NCBI GenBank assembly: GCA_025094145.1
Contig: JALLLS010000018.1
Location: 248,001 to 312,000 of the forward strand
DNA from: Spinellus fusiger
Lineage: Eukaryota > Mucoromycota > Mucoromycetes > Mucorales > Phycomycetaceae
DNA length: 64,000 nt
Direction of reading: 5' to 3'
This document shows, in pieces, positions 55,140-64,000 of the stretch. The notes below the pieces were generated by a model, which searched no databases, had not been told where the DNA came from, and saw nothing but the letters and a program-made list of their open reading frames with translations. How positions within the stretch are numbered: position 1 is the first letter of the stretch; the number at the start of each line of letters is the position of its first letter. A program made the position numbers and the translations under genes.

Positions 55140-58100
55140 CTACACTTTGCTTTGGGGAGAACAGTGTCCTTTGTCATGGGCCATGGCTGCTGGTACCGGC
55201 GGCAAAAATACAAGGCAAAGGAAAATCCACGTGCAGTGGAATGTATAGACACACACCTCTCGCATTGTAGTTTCAAAAAAGTCAAAGCAAAAACAACATG
55301 GGTGGAAGAGACTCTGCCTTTATCTGTCTTTTCTATTCTAGGAGTTATTGTTGATCAGAGAGACTTATCCCAAGCCAATGATAGAGTATGTTAACAGATT
55401 GTTTCTTACAAAGGCCATCTCCTCTCTAAATGCTTTAGGATATCCCGAAATACAAATAAATACAAGAAAAAAAAGAAAAGAAAAAGGCAAGCAGAAGGGA
55501 AGTTTATCTTATGTCTGTGGCTGCTGACACACAGATAAGATCATCATTTACGATTTAAAATATAGATATATATAAAAACACCAAACACTCTGTCTTCAAT
55601 GGTACTTTGATTGGATAAATATAGGATTCTCCGTTTGAATGATGAAATGAGAAACTCTTATAGTCTTTTTTTTAAAAAATTGAAACAGTGTCTTGGTCTG
55701 CACAATGACCTTTTGTTTCAGTACTGAAGATATACTAGAGCAATATTAAAGGTGATTGTATAAATGCCGATACTGTCAGATATTTAAAGTCAGATGATAG
55801 CATGAACATTCTGATATACTTTAGTACACTTGCTAATGCCAAAGCTGTTTCTATACATTCACCAGGGATCATTAGTGATAAAGACCCATTTTAATTGACT
55901 CTATGGGTCTATAAAAAGAGTGTATTCAGTAAGATCAATAAAGTCAGAAAATAGTTTTGTTGTTGACTTGTACCGAATCATCCTATCACTTAAATTAAAA
56001 TGAAGTTGTGGTGAATTGCATCACCGCAGACAGTCTATTTCCCTTAATATTTTTCACACTCAAAATACCAAAGCATGGAGTTTAAGATGTACACACCAGG
56101 AGATCTTTAGGATATAAACATAGAACCATCTCAATGTACACACTAGAAGAGCTACTCCCCTGTTTTTATACTATAAGTGAAAAAGAATTCAATCAGAGTT
56201 ACTGTCTAAAAATAATAATGATCCACTTGGACTCTTTATTGACTTACTTTTGAGTCCATGTGTGGCATATTAGAAGGTATCATTGGGGTCGCATTCCACA
56301 CTAAATTCTTTCTCTTTTTTTCTCTTTTTTTTTTGGAGAGAGAGGCCATGCCTTGTACAACAAAAACAATGTCTGGTACAAGATTAAGCATTGTCATCTT
56401 ATAGATAAATAGGTGAAAAAGAAAGAAAAGAAAGAAAAGAAAAAGTAAAACAGATTATTTTATTTTTCTATAGTATTTGGTATAGTATTTATAGTGCTTT
56501 TATACTAGATTCCTTTATCAACCAACTCGTTGAGTGATTTATGTTCCTGGCATTTGTTTTGTCATTTATGCGTTGAACACGAGAATCACTTTGGGAGAGC
56601 TTGAAAAATAAATGGTAAACTCTCTTCTTTCATATTCCAAAGTTTAAATATTTATTTATTTTTGCCACTCACCCCCCTATGAGAACCAATGCAACATTCA
56701 TATAATGTATAAATATAGCATCTTGAATACACAATGAGAGAATAAATGTGAAAGATGGAGATACACAGTTATAAATCATCTCAATGAGGTAAATATAGAA
56801 AGCAAAGGAAAATCAAGGGAAAATCAAGGGAGAAGTATGAGTGAATAGCTATAAGGAATAAGATTCCCGAAAGGCATTCATGTCGGCAAGAAGATTCAGA
56901 ACACCAGAAATGATAGACCTTTTCTATGGTCATTTGAGCTTCAAAAAGAAATGCCTTGGGTGATTTTGTCGATCCCAAATGCATACATGGAATAGTTGCA
57001 ATAACGGTTTCTGTAGATGATAAACGCGCCGAGAGCAGAAGGGGAAGGTCGGATGAAGGGTGGAAATTAAGGTTTTAATGGCTGAAGGTTCTTTGTAACC
57101 TATGACAGTGCTGGTATTCCTACACAATCCACCCATCAGTATCCTCAATTAGAAATATAAAAGCTGGTAGATCTACCACAAAGTCTTTAATAGATATGTT
57201 TATTTCTTAATTGCATTACATACAAAGAGATTCTTATGACAATTCAATATCATTTTTGTCGTTCTTTAATATTACATCTTCCATTTATAAATTCATTTGA
57301 TGGCGATTCATTTACAAAAATGGACTGTTCCACCCATGGAATTGCTCATCAGAAAAGAGTAGGCACATAACGCCTGTTACTTTATCTTTTATTTAAGGAA
57401 CATTATGAAGACCTTAGACCATGTTTGCCTCGTTGAATAGATCAAATGCACCACACAGAAAGAAGAGTATTTTTATTTCTTATTTTATTTATCTTTGCTT
57501 AATTTTAGTTATTAATCTGACTATAGAATAATCCACGAGTTCCAAGTAAAGGAGATGAGTGAGTCTATATTGTACTAAACACACTGCGTTGCTATAACAT
57601 GATACATAGTCTGTTTATTCAGAGTGAAGTTGTTAATACTTTTTGTCTTTCTATCAAATTATAAACAGTATTTATATCTCTTACTCTATCATCTATTTTT
57701 CAATGACATATCACTATGATCTACTGTCTATCTATATAAATAATAGATAGATAGATATCTTGGCTAATGTCTCTTAGTTTAGCCTCTATTCTCAAGTATT
57801 TATGAGAAGGGTTAAGAGGTGAATCAGCCAATGATTATAGTAATGTATTCTGTCTTTGTTTGTTTGTTTGTTTAAGAACATGAGCTTATCATGTATAATT
57901 ATTATTGTATGAAAGGTCCCCTCTTTACATTATATATCATTAGAATTCAATGGATCTCCATCTATCCACAGAATCAACTGTTTATTATTTATTTATTATT
58001 TATTATTATTTATTTATTATTTATTATTTATTATTTAAAATCATAGGAGGAGTTAAAGTAGGTTCAACTATTTTACATTTATAGTATTTCTACAGCTCAA

Positions 58101-58849
58101 TCCCTCTTGTATTTATCAACATGGATAAGAAACACAACAAAATGGCTATCGGATACAGTCTACCAGAAGAGAATGATGTAGGTGCGAGAAACCCCCTTTA
58201 GCCAAGTCGCGTCAAGGATGAGATCCAATATCATATTTATAATATCCATCAGTGTTAGTGATTGTATGGTTACCTTATACATACACCTCTATGGTTATTT
58301 TTTAATACATTTAGACGTGACATGAGTGCTTAGAAACATAAAGATAGCTTTATCTTTCTGGCTACATTAGACAAAGTACACTTTCATTTGCTTATGTTCT
58401 CTTATTAAAACTTAGAAAGCAAGTGTATCCAATCATAACAGTGTTTAGAATTCAAGAGCAGGAGACTTCCTTATAGATTGTTGTTATTTCTTTGTGTACC
58501 TGTGATACAATAAGAAATACCAGTAGCCATGACAAATGATAAGAGAAGCGTCAGTAGGGGGTGATCAAACTCCCTTGATATGTATAGCAGTAAAGCGTGT
58601 ACTATTGAATGCATGTAACTGTAGATCCAATTAATTCATAACACTTGCCCATGTCACTGACTCTTCACCCATCACGAGAAGGTGGATTTCATAGTATAGG
58701 GCTGATGTTTTCTATAGAAATCAAAGGTACAAAGACAAGGATTCAAGAGCACACATCCCCCCCTCTATTTATCCCTTGTTCCTATGTTTTTATTATGTTT
58801 TTATTATATTTTTATTATAGTCTGTTGGGTGTGTAGAGCATTCTTTATG
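55140..58849. other. Gene-poor AT-rich stretch
   Basis: A plus-strand frame at 55152-55394 (with GHGCWYRRQKYKAKEN) is open but has no start or motif. T8A6 at 55666-55679, a TTAT/TTTA array at 57972-58035 and a TATC/GATA palindromic microsatellite at 57727-57757 are present. No transposon ends except the MITE half at 56092. Confidence 0.45.
56092..56118 (+). repeat. Solo terminal part of the 285-bp MITE
   Basis: TACACACCAGGAGATCTTTA plus GGATATA matches the first ~27 nt of the MITE (from 49675), after which the similarity ends. A truncated copy or a solo terminal repeat. Confidence 0.65.
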
Positions 58850-60281
58850 TTATCTCAAAGGACTGTAGTTCAAGGGCCTAATGATATACGATTGCATGGT
58901 ATCTATAAATCGAACTATACAAAAGTTCAAGTCAAAATGGGTCTTCTTCTTTGAAAGAAACAAAGACTTACCTGTCTTGGACACTGTATCTGCCCATCCT
59001 TCTACATGCCATGCTTCTTCACGGGTTATCTTACGTGCCTGTAAATCACTACTCCAGAGTTACAGACCCAATGCAAGAGAGATCCTCCTTTCCTCTGTAC
59101 TTACGGATAACTCCACATGTGGTGAACAGTATTAAGATCCCCCAGCTGACTAAACCAAGCACCTACAGGCTCACAGAATTGACGTCGACATTCCAGTCCT
59201 TTGCGCCTGTTCACACAGAAACACAGCAGAACAAATGAATGTGCTGGACATTCATCTTTATGTGTCTGTCTTACCAATGCATTTCCCATTCCAAAAGATG
59301 TCCAGGCTATGGGATTACAAATATGAATATTAGAACAGAGCCAAGAGAGGGAACACGATTGACGTCATGTAGATTACCTTGAGACTGTATTTTCTCAGTT
59401 CATAAATGCCGTTGGTGGTTTTAGGAGGAGATGTTTGCCAAAAGGAGAATTCAAGCATTATGTTGTTGGAACGAGAGATGAGCAAGGGACGCAACTGTCT
59501 CATGAATTCTATATACGTCTAACATTGCACCCAGCAGACATGTTCCCCTTGTCAGTTCTACGATGGCACTAGAAGTGCAGTCTTTGTTGTCTTCTGTCTT
59601 GTTTACTTACAGGATCATTGGCTAATTTGGTTACTGTCTTTTGATGTCCAGGATATCCTTTGTATTCCCAGATGTGTACTAAAGAGGCACATGACAGACA
59701 GTAAGTACCACTCGTACACTTCACACCCTGCAAGAGGTGCATTCCAGTGTTTATTACCAAACGTGTCCAATGTCCCCACCTCAACAGACCAGCTGCCACA
59801 CAAATGGACATCATTGGTGGCATCATTGGCAAACATTGGATAATAGATGGAGCTACAGTGGATGAGAACAGATATAGAAATACAGGAGACACTTACACTA
59901 ATTTGATGTAGTCTTCCACCTTGTCGGGTTTTACGTGATGTCCTTTCATAGAAGAGCCCATAAGAGAGGTCTCTGTATGGGGGAAATAGAGAGAATCCAC
60001 TTACTTTGAAGTTCATGCACGTATTTGCCTCTTGCTAATACTTTGGAGTGTGTCTGTTTCTCAGCTTCTTTTACCTTTTGAGATCCATACAATACAGCAT
60101 CAATAATGGTATTGGCCTTTTGAGGAATTGAAGTTTCCTTCTCAAGGGCAGGAGGACCCTTATGGAATTTAGCCCTAGCCATTGTAATAACAGCAGGAAG
60201 AGCAGCACCAGCAGTGATTCCACTACGCACTCTACACAACGACACATTCCATCCAGCACGACGGGTGATAGAGAGCAACAT
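58850..60281 (-). CDS. NIPSNAP-family mitochondrial protein
   Basis: Predicted 311 aa from nine exons: 60281-60005, 59972-59897, 59852-59758, 59678-59611, 59518-59378, 59306-59275, 59206-59105, 59051-58972, 58914-58850. A basic N-terminus (MLLSITRRAGWNVSLCRVRS) suits mitochondrial import. Two ferredoxin-like repeats follow. The first has HHVKPDKVEDYIKL and HIWEYKGYPGHQK; the second IYELRKYSLKPGHLLEWEMH, CEPVGAWFSQLGDLNTVHHM and WSYPSDLQARK. It ends RPLNYSPLR, aligning with the IPLKISPLQ end of human NIPSNAPs. Human relatives sit in mitochondria and act as eat-me signals in mitophagy; the fungal role is unknown. Exon 6 is only 32 nt. An alternative upstream in-frame ATG exists at 60344 but would add a very hydrophobic leader. 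Confidence 0.9.
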
Positions 60282-60458
60282 GATATAAAACAAAAGAAAC
60301 AAGAATAATAAAAAAAGAAAAAACAAGTATGCAATGTATTTCATGCTATTTTATAAGGTACATTCATCTCTTGCGTCACACTACCCCACATTACACATTG
60401 TACACTCTGTTCTAATGGCAGTGGAGGCTATCTTTTTTCTTTTTTCTTTTTTTTCTTT

Positions 60459-61148
60459 TTAATGCACTGTAGGCTTCACTGGCAAGGTTTGCTGTGTATT
60501 CTCCACTCGTCCACTGGCTGGCTGGTCCTTCTTCTGCTTCTTGGACGGTCTCTCACCACCAGCACCAGCACCAACACCAGCACCACCACCTTCATTCTCC
60601 AATGCCTCCTTTCTTCGTTCAATGGCCGTCTTTAATGTAAGCGTGGGTGGAATGACGTCTTCCAAGAATTCAAATTGCTCCACTTCAGTCACCGTAGAAG
60701 CTAACACAATGAATATATAGAATCCCTTTGGTGAGTCCCATCCATTCTCATATCAACAGTAGTCTATAGGGAAAACCCACCCAAGTCCTTGTAATAGACA
60801 GTCTTTCGCTTATCTTGCTTTGCTCTTTGGTAGCCTTCTGTCACAAGGTACTCCATGAACAGTTCCTAGTGCCATGGTTACTCTTTCTCGAGACAGAAGC
60901 CTACTTACAGTGGCATAGGCAACACAAAATGTGGCTTCTGCGTTGATCAGGGAAATATCCTTGTCTTCTTTAATCACACGCTTCACTCTTGCAAGGGGAA
61001 TGATAGTTGTGCCGAGAATACGCTCTGGTTTTGTGGTGGGCGCTTCTGATGCCATAGTAGAGAGAAGAGCAGTGGGAAGAGCAGTGGGAGGAGGTGTGAC
61101 TGTTATCAAAGCATGAGGTGACTTGCTTTCTAGTGGTCTCGCTGTCAT
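60459..61148 (-). CDS. Histone-fold protein, Dpb3/POLE4 or CHRAC15 type
   Basis: Predicted 188 aa from three exons: 61148-60909, 60865-60781, 60700-60459. The H2A-like (NF-YC-type) histone fold begins IIPLARVKRVIKEDKD, continues SLINAEATFCVAYATELFME, then KRKTVYYKDLASTVTEVEQF and EFLEDVIPPTLT, the same block order as human POLE4 (PLARVKALVKAD, then KRKTLQRRDLD, EFAFLE). Such subunits pair with a Dpb4/POLE3-type partner in DNA polymerase epsilon or in ISWI/CHRAC remodelling complexes; sequence alone does not separate the two. The C-terminal part has a Gly/Ala tract and GERPSKKQKK, a likely nuclear signal. Start chosen at 61148; ATG 61054 (MASEAP) is an alternative. Confidence 0.85.
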
Positions 61149-61377
61149 GCTCTCAATACAAGTAGAGTAGGCATAAAGAGACCCCCTCTTTAGTGACCGT
61201 CTCTTTTCTCTTTTCTCTTCTTCTTCCTTCCTTTCTTTTTTTATGCAGTGAATAGCAGATAGAAGCACGCCCCTCCTCCTCCTCTCTTTTTCTTCTTGGG
61301 ATGGAATGACGTGCCTCCAAAAAAAAATCAATCAATCAATCAATCAATCCAAAGACCTATTCAAACCCCACGTATCA
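61149..61377. promoter_or_regulatory. Shared divergent promoter, Dpb3-like / QNG1
   Basis: 229 nt between outward-facing start codons. Contains a TCTTTTCTCTTTTCTCTTCT pyrimidine tract (61200-61240) and an ATCA tetramer array (61329-61348) next to the QNG1 start. Called from geometry only. Confidence 0.5.
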
Positions 61378-62540
61378 ATGGCACTACAGACACACCCTTC
61401 TCAGTTCTTTCTCATGCCTATTCCTACTCTTTTTGAAGCCATAAGAACCTCCTGCCGCCAGTGCATAGCCAAGTCTCATGTCCAAGTCTCTGAAGAAAGA
61501 GCAAGGCATTTCCTAGAGTCCCTTGACACAGCCACGTTTGAAGAACTCTCCACAGACTCACCCATGCGGATGCCTCTCAAGTTCAGCTCCATGGCAGAAG
61601 AAATCAACTTTATTGCCTTTATTGACCTGTTGAACTTTGGCAGTGGGTACCGTCTTCCTCTTCATGCCGCCATAGACAGAGGGTAGGTCCGATTTCTTTT
61701 CTTTTTTTCTTTCTTTCTCTGTGCATGTAGATACACAACTAACAAAACAAGACCAGTGCCTTTGACACAATACGCTTTGGTGCCATGTCCTTTCATATTG
61801 GAGGCACTCCCATGACAGCCGAAAAGTTTAAAGACCTGTCTGCCTTTGACATTTCAGAGATCTTCCAAATACCTATTGATAGAGACGTCCATCCTCCCGA
61901 CATGCCCTTTGTGACCATGACAGAGGCCACTGAGCTCAAACCACTGGCGGCGAGTATTGCCTCTGTGCTCAACACCACGGGCGAGTTCCTCAAAGACAAC
62001 CACTACAAGGACATGGCAAGTTTTATTCTCGACACGACATCGCCCACCCATGGACCCCCCTCTGCAGCCCGCCTCGTTAGTGCACTTGTCAAGGCACTGG
62101 CTGGATTCCAAGACACTTACTGTGTGCAGGGACAGGAGGTGTTGATTTACAAAAAGGCACAGCTGCTTGTGTATCACTTGTGGGTGTTCTTTAGGGACCA
62201 TGACCCCGAGAGATTTGATTTTGAAGATGTGGGTGCTCTTACTGTGTTTGCGGACAATGTGATTCCTACGCTCCTTGTGCATCTTGGCATAGTGACGATA
62301 CCCCAAGCGTGGAAGGAGGACATTGAGGCGAACAGGGACATTGGGGGTGAAAGGGCCACGGTGCTTCGGGCGGCTTCTATTGTTGCTTGTGAACGGATTG
62401 TTCAACTGGCAAGATCGTCTGTGGGACCTGTGTCTACCATGAAAGAGGGGGATTTGGATATCTACTTGTGGCGACTAGGAAAAGAAGAAGCGTACCGAAA
62501 GATCCCTCGGTTTGAATGGAGAGACACGGTGATGTTCTAA
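61378..62540 (+). CDS. QNG1: Queuosine 5'-phosphate N-glycosylase (DUF2419/QNG1)
   Basis: Predicted 362 aa in two exons, 61378-61682 and 61757-62540. Family blocks are present in order: EINFIAFIDLLNFGSGYR, then RGAFDTIRFGAMSFH across the intron, then FILDTTSPTHGPPSAARLVS, LIYKKAQLLVYHLWVFF, ALTVFADNVIPTLLVHLGI, and the end block DIYLWRLGKEEAYRKIP. The DNV-P-L segment and Asp of the FADN motif are part of the conserved active-site region of the family. QNG1 releases queuine base from queuosine 5'-monophosphate so that it can be put into tRNA by the eukaryotic transglycosylase; fungi do not make queuine, so this marks salvage. An in-frame ATG at 61306 would add 24 residues; the later ATG fits the family better. 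The second acceptor is at 61756 (ACCAG), not the nearer TGTAG. Confidence 0.9.
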
Positions 62541-62714
62541 GGGAGGGACTATAGTCAAGATGATATTCAAGGCTGTCCATGAGTAGTTATCCATTTATAT
62601 ATATATTTATATATATAAATATAGATATCAAGCAAATGCATATTTCATCTTTCTTTTATTTGTTTATTTGTTGGTTTGTTTTGGTATGAACTGTGAATGC
62701 CAATAAGTCCACAA

Positions 62715-63783
62715 TCAAGCCTCCTGTGGTGTAGCATTGCCTACGTTTTGTTCCTTTAACAAGGCATCAATTTCTGTTGGTTTATAGAGTTCATATTGTA
62801 CTTTGTTGTTGACCAGTCGAATGGTAGCGAATTCCACTAGAATAAACAATTCAACAATTCAACAAAAGGAATGAGTTTCTTTATGGACGATGGAGTAGAG
62901 TAGGTGTCTCTGTCTGCTTACATTTCTCACTTGTCAATGTTGTGCTGTCCATGGTCTTGCTTAGTACTTTGATGGCTAATGCCTTGGCCTCTTCCAATGT
63001 CAACTCTTCTTTATGATCCTGCTTAAGAATACTCTGGGCAGTAGCATTGTTGGCACCAATGCATGTTGCCTTCCATCCACCATAGTTACCCGAGGGATCC
63101 GAGTGGTACAATTGGAATCCATGGTGCTCATCATACCCAGCAAAGATAAACGACACACCAAAAGGACGAAGACCACCGTACTGTGTGTAGCCCTGTTTCA
63201 AATCACACAAGTTCTGTACCAATTGCTCCACAGGAATCTCCTCACTGTAGTTGAACAGGTAACGCTGTGCACTGGCTCTTGCCCACTGGATAAGAATGTT
63301 GGCATCGGCAGTAATGCCAGCCACACCGCAGATCATATTGCTAGAGGGGAAAAAAAGAGAAAAAAAGAAAGAAAAAAAAGGGTATTCGTAAGATAATATG
63401 TACGTGTATGTGTATATGTATGTGTATGTTTGTTTTGATCATCTTCTTTCTCTCTTTCTCTCTCCTTTTTACCTACTCGTTCAACTTGTAAATCTTTTCT
63501 GAAGAAGCGGTTTGTTCGAGCAGTTTCGAGGTGACCTTTTTTTCAGCAGCAACGACAATGCCGTCTTTGGCAAGAATACCCAGGGCAATACCCGCATGAG
63601 AAATGGCCTCCATGGCATATTCTACCTGGTAAAGACGGCCTAGAATGAACACAGGGCAGTCATAGAGAGTGTATTTAGATAAGACTGTTTAGTAACGAGG
63701 GTGGTTGCTTTTCTTCTTCTTTCTTTTTTTTTAATACCTTCAGGAGAGAAGATGGTAGTTCTAGAATCGTATCTTCGTGACAT
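62715..63783 (-). CDS. PRE9: 20S proteasome alpha-3 subunit (PSMA4/Pre9)
   Basis: Predicted 249 aa from four exons: 63783-63738, 63639-63477, 63340-62922, 62836-62715. The N-terminus [20 protein letters not shown] is the proteasome alpha signature, identical in type to human PSMA4 up to [14 protein letters not shown]. Further blocks: [73 protein letters not shown]. The subunit forms part of the outer ring that gates entry to the proteolytic chamber. The C-terminus ends in [11 protein letters not shown] and lacks the long Lys/Glu tail of human PSMA4. Introns are 98, 136 and 85 nt. Confidence 0.96.
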
Positions 63784-64000
63784 GACGTCTTATCAGAATA
63801 GGTTGGAGTGGTAAAATACTAGGAAAGAGGAGGAGGAAAATAAAAAGAAGAGAAAAAGAAGGAAGATGCTTACGTGCGTCTCCAGTACGCGCACGCTGAT
63901 GGGGATGACGTCGTAGTCATTCAAGCAAGACGGGGTTTCCACTGTTGAAACTCGTAAAATAGTGATCTTCTGTGCCTGCCAGTGATGAAAAGTTCAGTCT
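63784..64000 (-). CDS. Possible coding segment running off the right edge
   Basis: On the minus strand, about 63977-63872 is open and reads QKITILRVSTVETPS then NDYDVIPISVRVLETH, ending at a GTAAGC donor (63871). If spliced to an acceptor at 63819 (CTAG) the frame would continue into the proteasome exon without a stop before it; unspliced it stops at TGA near 63804. Either an upstream gene ends here or this is a 5' leader exon of the proteasome gene. Not recognised. Confidence 0.3.

Noticed and set aside
58180..58260. Possible tRNA near GGTGCGAGAAACCCCC
   Set aside because: No cloverleaf could be folded; the D-arm and T-arm consensus are missing.

Overview
The window looks like chromosomal DNA from an early-diverging filamentous fungus, most likely Mucoromycota (Mucorales type). 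The genes are split by many short GT-AG introns, mostly 45-90 nt. Intergenic DNA is strongly AT-rich. The gene set mixes families that ascomycete yeasts have lost (a Na+/K+-ATPase-type alpha subunit, RAD51C, a TRAP-alpha subunit with conserved architecture, QNG1, NIPSNAP) with ordinary fungal genes (Rpd3-type deacetylase, HAL/SAT4 kinase, Ran1-type kinase, DHA2 MFS transporter). No ribosomal RNA, convincing tRNA, CRISPR or viral gene was found.

Layout. 1-2.3 kb: gene-poor, with one possible 3' gene end. 2.4-16 kb: a compact block with a P-type IIC ATPase (+), TRAP-alpha (-), RAD51C (+), an Rpd3-class histone deacetylase with a very long tail (+), and a Ran1/Vhs1-like kinase (+). 16.3-45.6 kb: an AT-rich transposon island. 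It holds two near-identical inverted Fanzor-like copies (16.3-18.0 and 31.1-32.9 kb), three copies of one Tc1/mariner family, a second Tc1 family with a LINE fragment inserted at its edge, a deletion-derivative mariner element, a 2.2 kb terminal-inverted-repeat element, and a third Fanzor fragment. Only two convincing host genes sit in the island: a DHA2 transporter (19.4-21.7 kb) and a small thioredoxin-fold protein (37.9-38.3 kb). 45.7-54.7 kb: a HAL/SAT4-type kinase, a pair of inverted 285-bp MITEs, unresolved small genes and a seven-helix receptor. 58.8-64 kb: a second dense block with NIPSNAP (-), a Dpb3/POLE4-like histone-fold protein (-), QNG1 (+) and proteasome alpha-3 (-).

Functional themes. 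The two dense blocks are housekeeping and chromatin/repair genes: RAD51C, the deacetylase and the DNA-polymerase-epsilon/CHRAC-like histone fold act in the nucleus, TRAP-alpha at the ER translocon, and the ATPase and the HAL-type kinase both bear on monovalent-cation balance (family knowledge; no direct link is shown here). Two gene pairs are divergent with short shared promoters (TRAP-alpha/RAD51C and Dpb3-like/QNG1). All exon models were built by hand from splice consensus and family alignment from memory; no search was run.
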